Assembly (NCBI GenBank): GCA_005791165.1
Contig: SXXW01000030.1
Location: 111,312 to 175,311, forward strand
Length of the DNA: 64,000 nucleotides
Direction of reading: 5' to 3'
From: Cytophagaceae bacterium
GTDB taxonomy: Bacteria > Bacteroidota > Bacteroidia > Cytophagales > Spirosomataceae
Shown here: piece by piece, positions 18,429-25,518 of the stretch
How positions within the stretch are numbered: position 1 is the first letter of the stretch
How the letters are laid out: each line of letters begins with the position of its first letter
Notes under the pieces: generated by a model
Told to the model about the DNA's origin: nothing
Databases searched by the model: none
Seen by the model: the letters and a program-made list of their open reading frames with translations, nothing else
Position numbers and translations under genes: made by a program

Positions 18429-18692
18429 TTAGTTAGATAAATTTTTTTGATAGATTTCTATCATGCTTTTAATTTTCAGACTGACTGATTCAATCGATGA
18501 ATTAATTAAATCAGGTAGAGTTTCTTCTAATTTTTGATCATGTACTTTTAAATTGATTCTAATTTTTTGAACTCTTAAATGTCCATTAATTTCAATTTCA
18601 AATATTCCTTCTGGATCTTGATGTACTTCTATGATGTCGTTTTTTATGTCTTGAATCATTTTTTGAAATTCTTGTATTTTGGCTACATTCAT
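18429..18692 (-). CDS. YbaB/EbfC-like small protein in the peptide cluster
   Basis: 87 residues. The order of features resembles YbaB/EbfC nucleoid-associated proteins. There is an N-terminal helix (VAKIQEFQKMIQDIKNDI), two beta strands (FEIEINGHLRVQKIRINL), an acidic turn, and a long C-terminal helix (LPDLINSSIESVSLKIKSMI). Identity is inferred from pattern, not alignment, and the ~100-residue canonical YbaB has a Gly-rich tail that is absent here. It lies 13 bp upstream of the HlyD gene and 11 bp after the CarboxypepD_reg gene, inside the operon. Possible roles are regulator, immunity protein or chaperone for the precursors; none is shown. Confidence 0.55.
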   Translation of the reverse strand: MNVAKIQEFQKMIQDIKNDIIEVHQDPEGIFEIEINGHLRVQKIRINLKVHDQKLEETLPDLINSSIESVSLKIKSMIEIYQKNLSN

Positions 18693-18703
18693 TTTATTTA
18701 GGT

Positions 18704-20500
18704 TTAAAATAGTTTTATTGAAAAGTTTAGATTGCTCACTAGTAGATTAGAGATGTTTGAAGTCAGTATGCGGTTTTGACCTAAGAATATTGATCTAGTA
18801 GGACCTTTGATTAACAAACTATTGGCCTCTTTGCGCGCATAATTGTATCTTAATTCAAAATTCAAATGCTTTTTTCTTGATATTTCATACGAATACCCAA
18901 AGGCAATGGATAGCAGAGGAATACCTTTGCTGACAATAAGTTGAATGGGTTCTTCTTTTAAATTCATCAATTTATATTGTGCCGATGTAAAAGATTGTAG
19001 TCCTTGTATAGGAATTTTTTCTACAATTATTCCAAATTGTGGGCTTGCATAAATTCCAAATGGTCTTTTATTTTGATGATAGATTTTTTCAAATTTTAAG
19101 CCTAATCCTGTATAATTTATTTTGCGACCCCCTAACCCAAAATTGGTGGACCCATCATAAAATGCCTTAATGGCCTTGCCAACTTTTATTTCGCAACTGA
19201 AGCCAATTAGAATTGGATTAATAGTTTTTTTTTGAATCTGATACCTATGGTCTAATTGCCATTTGCTTTCAGTAAATATTAAGTCAAAAGAATTAGATGA
19301 AGAATTTAAAGGAGTGATTGAAAGCGTTTTGCCTATACTGATATGATAGTACCAAAATTTAACAAAACGATTTAATTGTTTGGAAGTACTTGGTTTACCA
19401 TCCTCATGTTGTGTACTGTCTTTTAATGCCAGTTTTTTCTGGGCTTTAAAATATAGAACATCATCCTTTTGAATATTATTTGCATAATCTATATCAAAAT
19501 TGACCAGTGTATCAATTTTGTCAATTTGAATTTCTAATTTCAATATTTCGAATGCTTCTTTTTGGGAGGTCCAGCTTCTGCTTTTATGCTCATGGATTAA
19601 TGATTTGAAATACCATTTATCGCCAAATGCCTTGTAATTTATTTTCCATTTTGATTGGTGCAATATAGCCCATAAACTGTTCGAGTTTATCGCTTCAATC
19701 TGTAATGTTAAGATGGCAAATGTGGCTTTATCTATCATCAGATAACTTTCGTATGAGTTCTCTCGATTTTTTTTCGGTGAAAATGATATTTTGTATATTG
19801 GCCTATTTTCGTATAAAATTTCTTCTACGATAAATCGGAATCTTTTTAATTTTATTGAATCTAATATTGCATATGAATTGTTTGAAAAATCAAAGAATTC
19901 AATAGCTCGACCGGTCGCTCCCCATATAGTAAAATTGGATGAATCTGCTTTTTTAAACTCTTCTATTTTTAAATTATTCAACTCTATTTTAATTTTATCA
20001 TTAGAGGAGAATTTTGGCATGATGGATTTTAATTCTGAGGTCAAATGGTATATTTTGTTTTGATTTTGATCCTCCAATGTTTCACTTTGGCTTCCAAACA
20101 TTGCATAAGGTTTATTCGAATAATTGATTTTAAAATTCCGTATGGCTTTTTTAATTATTTCCTCTGCTCCATTGGTGATTTTAACTTCATCTAATTGGTT
20201 TTCCATGGACTCCATCTCGATAATCAGATTATCTTTAATGCTTTTTAGATTAATTCCTTGAGTTTTATACCCAATGAATGAGATTTTCAGTTGATTTTTT
20301 TTCTGTTGGTCAATCTCTCTAATGGAAATTTTAAAAGAACCATCATTTGCGCTAATAACACCCCGGTAACCTATTTTAATGCTGGCAAAGGTTAGGGGTT
20401 CTTTGGTTATTCGATCTACAATTCTTCCATGTATTATTTGGCCATAAAATAAATTGGGTAAAAACAGAAAAATAAGATAAATATATAGGTGCTTTTTCAA
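18704..20500 (-). CDS. CarboxypepD_reg-like outer-membrane-associated protein (DUF5686-like)
   Basis: 598 residues from a TTG start (an in-frame stop lies two codons upstream, so no alternative exists). A signal peptide covers 1-20 (IYLIFLFLPNLFYG). A CarboxypepD_reg beta-sandwich follows at about 24-105 (IHGRIVDRITKEPLTFASI, LKISFIGYKT), then a segment like DUF5686 (EEIIKKAIRNFKINYSNKPY). The C-terminal half has amphipathic beta strands ending LNFSIKLF, consistent with an outer-membrane barrel. It sits between the precursor-peptide genes and the export genes. It could be the outer-membrane exit or a receptor/immunity factor, both inferred from position. Confidence 0.6.
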   Translation of the reverse strand: MKKHLYIYLIFLFLPNLFYGQIIHGRIVDRITKEPLTFASIKIGYRGVISANDGSFKISIREIDQQKKNQLKISFIGYKTQGINLKSIKDNLIIEMESMENQLDEVKITNGAEEIIKKAIRNFKINYSNKPYAMFGSQSETLEDQNQNKIYHLTSELKSIMPKFSSNDKIKIELNNLKIEEFKKADSSNFTIWGATGRAIEFFDFSNNSYAILDSIKLKRFRFIVEEILYENRPIYKISFSPKKNRENSYESYLMIDKATFAILTLQIEAINSNSLWAILHQSKWKINYKAFGDKWYFKSLIHEHKSRSWTSQKEAFEILKLEIQIDKIDTLVNFDIDYANNIQKDDVLYFKAQKKLALKDSTQHEDGKPSTSKQLNRFVKFWYYHISIGKTLSITPLNSSSNSFDLIFTESKWQLDHRYQIQKKTINPILIGFSCEIKVGKAIKAFYDGSTNFGLGGRKINYTGLGLKFEKIYHQNKRPFGIYASPQFGIIVEKIPIQGLQSFTSAQYKLMNLKEEPIQLIVSKGIPLLSIAFGYSYEISRKKHLNFELRYNYARKEANSLLIKGPTRSIFLGQNRILTSNISNLLVSNLNFSIKLF

Positions 20501-20524
20501 GGGTTAGGTTTTATTTGTGGTTAG

Positions 20525-20563
20525 TAAAGACTATAAGAATGCATGCTATCCTTATAGTCTTTA
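20525..20563. repeat. 13-bp perfect stem-loop after precursor peptide gene
   Basis: Arms TAAAGACTATAAG and CTTATAGTCTTTA around a 13-nt loop, starting 2 bp after the stop codon of the second precursor gene. On the minus strand no T-run follows, so it is more likely an mRNA-stabilising or partial-attenuation hairpin than a full terminator. Confidence 0.6.
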
Positions 20564-20565
20564 AT

Positions 20566-20748
20566 TTAAAATGTTACTTGGGTAGACCTCGTATTGGTTA
20601 CCGTATCTTTTACAACACTCCAGGCCCAATTGAACCCTTCTTTAAAACCAAGTTTGAAATCGGACCACCAATTCCCACCTGTGATGTCAAGCATTTCTTC
20701 TTGATTCATTTCACGCCAATGTATACTACTCTCAATTGTATTTTTCAT
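20566..20748 (-). CDS. double-glycine leader peptide, class IIb-like bacteriocin subunit B
   Basis: 60-residue precursor. Leader 1-25 ends EMNQEEMLDITGG, matching the ExxxLxxIxGG pattern cut by C39 peptidases. The 35-residue core begins NWWSDFKLGFKEGFNWAW and is amphipathic, Trp-rich and carries a GxxxG motif at residues 34-38. No Cys, so no disulphides or lanthionines. It is 19 bp downstream of the first precursor and followed by a strong hairpin. The core is unrelated in sequence to that of its neighbour, as expected for two complementary peptides. Too short for many gene callers, but the leader, spacing and exporter make it convincing. Confidence 0.8.
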   Translation of the reverse strand: MKNTIESSIHWREMNQEEMLDITGGNWWSDFKLGFKEGFNWAWSVVKDTVTNTRSTQVTF

Positions 20749-20767
20749 TTTTATTTAGTTTTAGAAT

Positions 20768-20959
20768 TTAAATAATTGCCATTAATGCTGCAGCTGGGCC
20801 AACTACTGAAATGACTGCAATGACCGCGGCTACGACTGTTGCAATTCCTAAAATGACTCCTAGCGTATGCCAAAATCCTCCTCCTTCTATATTGAGTAAT
20901 TCTTCAAATGTTAGCTCTTGAGCTTGCATTTGCCTTAAATCAAACATGTTATTTTCCAT
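20768..20959 (-). CDS. double-glycine leader peptide, class IIb-like bacteriocin subunit A
   Basis: 63-residue precursor and the first gene of the minus-strand cluster. Leader 1-27 ends QELTFEELLNIEGG, a clear LxxxELxxIxGG processing signal. The 36-residue core starts GFWHTLGVILGIATVV and is a single hydrophobic helix rich in Ala, Val, Ile and Gly, with GxxxG at residues 34-38 and no Cys. GxxxG in both partner peptides at the same coordinates is a hallmark of class IIb two-peptide bacteriocins, where it packs the two helices into a pore. The leader would be removed by the exporter at 15109-17271. A role as a signalling peptide cannot be excluded. Confidence 0.8.
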   Translation of the reverse strand: MENNMFDLRQMQAQELTFEELLNIEGGGFWHTLGVILGIATVVAAVIAVISVVGPAAALMAII

Positions 20960-21113
20960 TTTTAAATTATTTTAAAAGATTTAAATATTTATTTTTTGTC
21001 CTCGCGATGACATTGTAAATGTAGATGATGTGGTTAGTTTGTCTCATTCCTAAATGGACTAATTCATTCATTTGTGGACTATTTTTGATCGAATAACTGA
21101 TCATTTTTGCCCA
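20960..21113. other. AT-rich leader region of the peptide cluster
   Basis: No gene. It must hold the promoter of the peptide operon, but no exact TAnnTTTG is present on the minus strand. The nearest is TACATTTA at about 21024-21017. On the plus strand a TATTTTTG at 21080-21087 points toward the terminator at 21114-21147 and would yield only a very short RNA. Confidence 0.3.
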
Positions 21114-21147
21114 CAAAAAAAGGCTCCACTACGGGAGCCTTTCTTTG
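21114..21147. terminator. terminator of the marR-nitroreductase operon
   Basis: Stem AAGGCTCC/GGAGCCTT with a six-base loop, A-tract and T-tract, 43 bp after the nitroreductase stop. It separates that operon from the peptide cluster. Confidence 0.8.
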
Positions 21148-21190
21148 TAATTTAATTCAGTTAATATGCTGAATCTACCGATTCAACGAT

Positions 21191-21820
21191 TTATAGTTGA
21201 ACAAACAAACTCGATTTCGGGGTTCTTACTTTCTTCACGTTGACCATGTAATCAGTTGCTTCATCGCGTACTCCGATTGCCAACATAAGTACGGAATGTA
21301 GTCCTTTAGCCTCTAAACCTAATAATTCGTCTAATTTAGCTGGAATAAAACCTTCCATCGGTGTAGTATCTATTTGCAATTCACCAGCCGCTGCTAATGC
21401 AGTACCCATCGCTAAATATACCTGACGGTCAGCCCATTCCGCTTGCTGTTCCTTTGATTTATATTTCATGGATCCTGCAATGGCCCCTTTGAAATCACCT
21501 AAGTCTGATAATGACATCCCGCGTGTTTCAGCGATTAAATTCATATAAGTGTCAATGTGCGCTTCGGTTACTTCATTCCAAGCTACAAAAATAAGTAAGT
21601 GAGAAGATTCCACAATTTGTGGCTGTCCATAGGCAATTGGCTGGATTTTAGCCTTTAAATCGGCGTCCTCCACCATCAAAATTTGATAGGGTTGTAAGCC
21701 AAAACCCGAAGCGGATAAAGTTATCGCGTCTAATAATGTATCTAATTTGTCTTGAGATACTTTGTTTCCATTCATTCTTTTTACTGCATAACGCCATGAT
21801 AGCGAATCGATAATTGACAT
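21191..21820 (-). CDS. NfsB-like NAD(P)H nitroreductase/oxidoreductase
   Basis: 209-residue FMN-dependent nitroreductase-family protein. SLSWRYAVKRMNGNKV at the N-terminus supplies the FMN-phosphate Arg/Lys, LSASGFGLQPYQILMV follows, and a C-terminal HSVLMLAIGVRDEATDY gives the AIGxR-type FMN segment. It probably reduces quinones or nitro-compounds in the cytoplasm with NAD(P)H. It lies 18 bp downstream of a marR gene on the same strand, a common arrangement in which MarR represses the oxidoreductase and is released by electrophiles or phenolics. Confidence 0.88.
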   Translation of the reverse strand: MSIIDSLSWRYAVKRMNGNKVSQDKLDTLLDAITLSASGFGLQPYQILMVEDADLKAKIQPIAYGQPQIVESSHLLIFVAWNEVTEAHIDTYMNLIAETRGMSLSDLGDFKGAIAGSMKYKSKEQQAEWADRQVYLAMGTALAAAGELQIDTTPMEGFIPAKLDELLGLEAKGLHSVLMLAIGVRDEATDYMVNVKKVRTPKSSLFVQL

Positions 21821-21838
21821 GTTTTTTATTTTTAATTG

Positions 21839-22297
21839 TTAAGAAATACTTGCTCTGAATTGATCCAGCAATTCATTTAATTGTTTTATTTTATTTACTC
21901 CTAATTGACTTATTTGTTCACCAAAAGCATTTTGATGCTCCTCTATTTTATCTAATAATGCTAATCCTGCAGGGAGAATAAACACGTCGACTGCCCTCCG
22001 ATCTTTTTCACATTGTACCCTTGAAACTAATTTTTTGGCAAATAGTTTATCGACCAAGCGTGAAGCATTGGACATTTTGTCCAACATCCTTTCGGTGATT
22101 AATAAAACGGTAATTGCCTGACCTTTTTGTCCTTTTAAAATCCTCAGAACATTAAATTGTTGCATCGTTATCCCAAAAGGTTTTAACAATTCCTGCTGTT
22201 TTTGAATAATAAAGTTACCCGTAAATATTAGATTAATCACAGCTTTTGACTCCTCATTCTTAAACGTAGATTGCTTTAATTCATCTGATATAGCCAT
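21839..22297 (-). CDS. MarR-family transcriptional regulator
   Basis: 152-residue winged-helix regulator. The recognition region ITERMLDKMSNASRLVDKLF (about 88-107) is followed by the wing KKLVSRVQCEKDRRAVDVFI, ending in the D-R-R motif of MarR proteins. Helices at both ends form the dimer. It has one Cys (in the wing), so a redox sensor is possible but not shown. It is first gene of a two-gene operon with the nitroreductase and probably autoregulates through the dyad at 22321-22342. Confidence 0.9.
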   Translation of the reverse strand: MAISDELKQSTFKNEESKAVINLIFTGNFIIQKQQELLKPFGITMQQFNVLRILKGQKGQAITVLLITERMLDKMSNASRLVDKLFAKKLVSRVQCEKDRRAVDVFILPAGLALLDKIEEHQNAFGEQISQLGVNKIKQLNELLDQFRASIS

Positions 22298-22320
22298 AAA
22301 ATATAATTAGATGTCGTAAA

Positions 22321-22342
22321 ATTAAATGTTTATACATTAATT
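22321..22342. promoter_or_regulatory. candidate MarR operator
   Basis: Dyad AATGT-TTAT-ACATT (22325-22338) inside an AT-rich imperfect palindrome about 30 bp upstream of the marR start and downstream of its -7 box at 22374-22381, a position where a repressor would block elongation. Confidence 0.4.
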
Positions 22343-22373
22343 ACAAATGATTTTAAATTATTTTTTTTGTCGA

Positions 22374-22381
22374 CAAATATA
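22374..22381 (-). promoter_or_regulatory. marR -7 box
   Basis: CAAATATA on plus is TATATTTG on minus, an exact -7 consensus, giving a leader of about 70 nt before marR. Confidence 0.4.
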
Positions 22382-22398
22382 ATTCTCATATTTTAGGC

Positions 22399-22406
22399 TA
22401 ATTTTG
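22399..22406 (+). promoter_or_regulatory. maf -7 box, leaderless
   Basis: TAATTTTG ends 4 nt before the maf ATG at 22411, so the expected transcription start falls on or next to the start codon. No -33 element at consensus spacing is visible. Confidence 0.45.
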
Positions 22407-22410
22407 AAAT

Positions 22411-23022
22411 ATGCAATCGACACTCAGTTTAAATTATCCACTTATTTTAGCTAGTAATTCACCCCGCAGGCGTGAGATTTTAAGCCAAGCAGGTTTCGCC
22501 TTTTCTGTGGTAGCCTCTGATGTAGATGAGTCTTTTCCAGCCAATATGCCCCTAAGTGAGGTACCCGTTTTTCTTTCGGAAAAAAAGGCAAGGGTACTTG
22601 CCGATATAAATCCACATGCCATCATTTTAGCTGCAGATACAGTTGTTATTTTAGATGATGTAATTTTGAATAAGCCAGCTGATAAATCTGAGGCTAGGGA
22701 GATGCTCCAATTATTATCCGGAAAAACGCATGAAGTGGTGACTGGGATTACGCTAATAACTCCTAATGGATCAGTATCTATTGCGGATTCAGCCATGGTT
22801 TCCTTCAGATATTTGGCCGACTGGGAAGTGGATTGGTATGTGAAAGGAGGATTTGGATTAGATAAAGCCGGTGCCTATGGTGTCCAAGATTTTATCGGAA
22901 TGGCAGGGATTGAAAAAATGGAGGGCTCTTTTTATACCGTGATGGGTTTACCCATTTTTCACGTCTTCAACTTATTAACCCCTTATATTTTGGACGGAAA
23001 ACAAGCCCAAATCCAATTTTAA
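22411..23022 (+). CDS. maf: Maf-family nucleoside triphosphate pyrophosphatase
   Basis: 203-residue ITPase-fold enzyme. N-terminal LASNSPRRREILSQAGF (S-x-R-R-x-x-L substrate/phosphate motif), KARVLA, ILAADTVVIL with the catalytic Asp, GKTHEVVTG, and the C-terminal YGVQDFIGMAGIEKMEGSFY. The motif set fits the dTTP/UTP pyrophosphatase (YhdE) subgroup, which cleans modified pyrimidine nucleotides. Its stop abuts the stop of the convergent iscA gene with no spacer and no terminator. Confidence 0.92.
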   Translation: MQSTLSLNYPLILASNSPRRREILSQAGFAFSVVASDVDESFPANMPLSEVPVFLSEKKARVLADINPHAIILAADTVVILDDVILNKPADKSEAREMLQLLSGKTHEVVTGITLITPNGSVSIADSAMVSFRYLADWEVDWYVKGGFGLDKAGAYGVQDFIGMAGIEKMEGSFYTVMGLPIFHVFNLLTPYILDGKQAQIQF

Positions 23023-23349
23023 TTAAATTGAGAAACTTTCTCCACATCCACATGTACGAGATGCATTCGGGTTTTTGAATTGAAAACCTTTTCCATTTAA
23101 GCCGTCCGAGAAATCTAATTCAGTTCCTGCTAAATATAAGATTGATTTTTTGTCCACCATCACTTTGACTCCTTTGTCCTCAAAAATCATATCATTCGCC
23201 TGTGGCGCTGAGGCAAAATCTAAATTGTACATTAAACCGGAACAACCGCCTCCCTCTACCGCAACTCGAATATTAAATTCCTCCGTTAAACCTTCTTTAG
23301 ATCTTAATTCCTTAATTCGATTGGCTGCTAAATCCGTGATAGTGATCAT
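23023..23349 (-). CDS. A-type Fe-S carrier (IscA/SufA/ErpA family)
   Basis: 108 residues with the HesB/IscA fold and the three conserved cluster-binding cysteines: Cys36 in GGGCSGL, Cys100 and Cys102 in RTCGCGESFSI. It accepts Fe-S clusters from the SUF scaffold and passes them to apo-proteins. Divergently arranged with sufC across 148 bp, consistent with a shared role. Which A-type subfamily it belongs to cannot be decided by eye. Confidence 0.92.
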   Translation of the reverse strand: MITITDLAANRIKELRSKEGLTEEFNIRVAVEGGGCSGLMYNLDFASAPQANDMIFEDKGVKVMVDKKSILYLAGTELDFSDGLNGKGFQFKNPNASRTCGCGESFSI

Positions 23350-23462
23350 ATCTTTAAAAGATTTTGAAATATTTTAGATGCAAATGTATCAATTTTTTTG
23401 ATAAAAATGATTCTATTTAGAGCGAATCTAAATTAACTATGGTTTTTAAAAATTTATGGCGT

Positions 23463-23470
23463 TAATTTTG
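23463..23470 (+). promoter_or_regulatory. suf operon -7 box
   Basis: TAATTTTG, exact -7 consensus, 27 bp upstream of sufC. The -33 region contains only a T-rich stretch at about 23443-23447. Confidence 0.45.
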
Positions 23471-23497
23471 TGGTTCATTAAGTAAAAATATTAGCAT

Positions 23498-24247
23498 ATG
23501 CTTTCAGTAAAAAATTTACATGCAAGAATAGGGGAGAAGGAAATTCTCAAAGGAATTAATTTAGAAGTTCATGCGGGCGAAGTTCATGCCATCATGGGAC
23601 CTAATGGCTCGGGTAAATCAACCCTAGCTTCTGTTTTAGCCGGAAGATCGGATTATGAGGTGAGCGAAGGTTCTGTGGAATTCTTTGGTAAAGATTTATT
23701 AGACTTATCGCCTGAAGCACGTGCGGCAGAGGGTTTGTTTTTAGCATTTCAATATCCTGTGGAGATTCCAGGCGTTTCCATCACCAATTTCATGAAGTCG
23801 GCCATCAACGAGATTCGCACCTACCGAGGTCAAGATCCCATGGATGCCGTTCAGTTTTTGAAAATGTTCAAAGAAAAAATGGCCTATGTGAACATAGACC
23901 AATCTTTATTGAGCAGAGCCCTGAATGAAGGCTTTTCGGGGGGTGAGAAAAAAAGAAATGAAATATTCCAAATGGCTGTTCTAGAGCCTAAATTGGCCAT
24001 CCTGGACGAGACGGATTCTGGATTAGATATTGATGCACTTCGCATCGTGGCAGAAGGGGTCAATAAATTAAAAACTCCTCAGAATGCGACGATCTTAGTG
24101 ACCCATTACCAAAGACTTTTGGACTACATTATCCCTGATTTTGTTCACGTTCTTTACAAAGGAAAGATTGTGAAATCAGGCAACAAGGATTTGGCCTTAG
24201 AATTAGAGGAGAGAGGATATGATTGGATTATTTCTGCCCTAGATTAA
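23498..24247 (+). CDS. sufC: SufC ATPase of the SUF Fe-S assembly complex
   Basis: 249-residue soluble ABC ATPase: Walker A GPNGSGKST (about 36-44), signature FSGGEKKR, Walker B LAILDETDSGLD and the His switch in VTHYQRLLDY. The SDSGLD-type Walker B and GGEKKR are diagnostic for SufC. It powers the SufBCD scaffold. First gene of sufC-D-S-E-T-brx; the usual sufB neighbour is missing from this locus. Confidence 0.96.
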   Translation: MLSVKNLHARIGEKEILKGINLEVHAGEVHAIMGPNGSGKSTLASVLAGRSDYEVSEGSVEFFGKDLLDLSPEARAAEGLFLAFQYPVEIPGVSITNFMKSAINEIRTYRGQDPMDAVQFLKMFKEKMAYVNIDQSLLSRALNEGFSGGEKKRNEIFQMAVLEPKLAILDETDSGLDIDALRIVAEGVNKLKTPQNATILVTHYQRLLDYIIPDFVHVLYKGKIVKSGNKDLALELEERGYDWIISALD

Positions 24248-24252
24248 ATAAA

Positions 24253-25518
24253 ATGTTAGAGAAATCATTAGTAGATAGTATCAAAACGATAGATTCATTG
24301 ACCCAAGCTCAGCAATTGGCCCTAGGGAAATTTATTGACAAAGGTTTTCCAACCAGCAAATGGGAGGAATGGAAATATGCCTCTTTAAAGCATTTGAATG
24401 AGCGTAATTGGAAATGGTCGCCTGAAACATTAAGCGTTAATATCCCTAAGCCTGCTTGGAAGCATAGTGTCATTATTAAGACATTAAATGGGAATACCCA
24501 TTCAGAAGGGACCTTGCCTCAGGGGATTGCTCTTTTACCCGTTTCGGAATTTATGGCTCAAAACCCTACCTTCGAATCCGTTTGGAAGGTAAGAAATCCT
24601 ATTTTGGATCAAAATTCTTTATACGATTTAAACGAAGCTTTGGCTTCTAATTATGCGATTTTATGGGTTAAGAAGGGGGTGAAAATTGCAGAGCCTTTGT
24701 TACATCATTATTTAGTGTCGGGCCAACAAGACACCGCCGTACAATCAAAAATATTCATTTATTTAGAGGAGGATTCGGAAATTACTTGGTTCGAACAACA
24801 ACGTTCTGAGTCTAGTCATGCGATTTTGTCGAATTATGTGCAGGAGATTTGGGTTTCAAAAAATGCCCATCTTACCTTGATTAAAGATCAAGATTTGCAG
24901 CAAAGCATTACGCATGTGGATCATACGTTTATATTCCAACAAGAAAGCTCGTTGGTCGATGCGTTTACATTTTCCATTAATGCAGCTTATTTACGCAATA
25001 ACTTGCATTTCTACATTGATGGTCCACAGGTCGTTTCTAATTTGAACGGTTTGTACGTTCCCGGGGAGGACCAATTAATGGATACTCACTCGGTCGTTGA
25101 CCATCGCATGCCTCATTCGGAATCCAATGAATTATACAAAGGAGTTTTGATGGGAAATGCAACTGGCGTTTTCAATGGTAAAATCTTTGTTCGTCCTGAT
25201 GCTCAAAAAACAAATGCATTTCAAAGTTGCAAAAATGTGTTAGCCTCAGATCGAGCGACGATGAACACGAAACCCCAATTGGAAATTTGGGCGGATGATG
25301 TTAAATGTTCACATGGAACGACCACGGGACAGTTGAGCGACGAGGCCTTATTTTACATGCGTTCAAGAGGGATTTCAAAAGCGACAGCACAGACTTTGTT
25401 GCTATTAGCTTTCGTTCAACAAGTGATAGACAAATTAGAGCATGCAGAAATACGTGCAGAATTGTCTGAAAAGATTGTGAATAAAATACAAGCTTCGTTA
25501 GGTTTAACCTTATTATAA
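24253..25518 (+). CDS. sufD: SufD scaffold protein
   Basis: 421 residues from the ATG of MLEKSLVDSI, 5 bp after the sufC stop; an upstream frame overlapping sufC is not needed. It has a right-handed beta-helix core (VQEIWVSKNAHLTLIKDQDL region) and a C-terminal UPF0051 helical domain with CSHGTTTGQLSDEALFYMRS, RGISKATAQTLLLLAF. That His-containing segment is shared with SufB, but the length and lack of SufB Cys motifs point to SufD. It partners SufB and SufC. Confidence 0.92.
   Translation: MLEKSLVDSIKTIDSLTQAQQLALGKFIDKGFPTSKWEEWKYASLKHLNERNWKWSPETLSVNIPKPAWKHSVIIKTLNGNTHSEGTLPQGIALLPVSEFMAQNPTFESVWKVRNPILDQNSLYDLNEALASNYAILWVKKGVKIAEPLLHHYLVSGQQDTAVQSKIFIYLEEDSEITWFEQQRSESSHAILSNYVQEIWVSKNAHLTLIKDQDLQQSITHVDHTFIFQQESSLVDAFTFSINAAYLRNNLHFYIDGPQVVSNLNGLYVPGEDQLMDTHSVVDHRMPHSESNELYKGVLMGNATGVFNGKIFVRPDAQKTNAFQSCKNVLASDRATMNTKPQLEIWADDVKCSHGTTTGQLSDEALFYMRSRGISKATAQTLLLLAFVQQVIDKLEHAEIRAELSEKIVNKIQASLGLTLL

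Noticed and set aside
20515..20775. 86-codon plus-strand frame over the second precursor peptide
   Set aside because: It is antisense to the minus-strand precursor gene and lacks any recognisable feature; the GG-leader on the minus strand is far stronger evidence.
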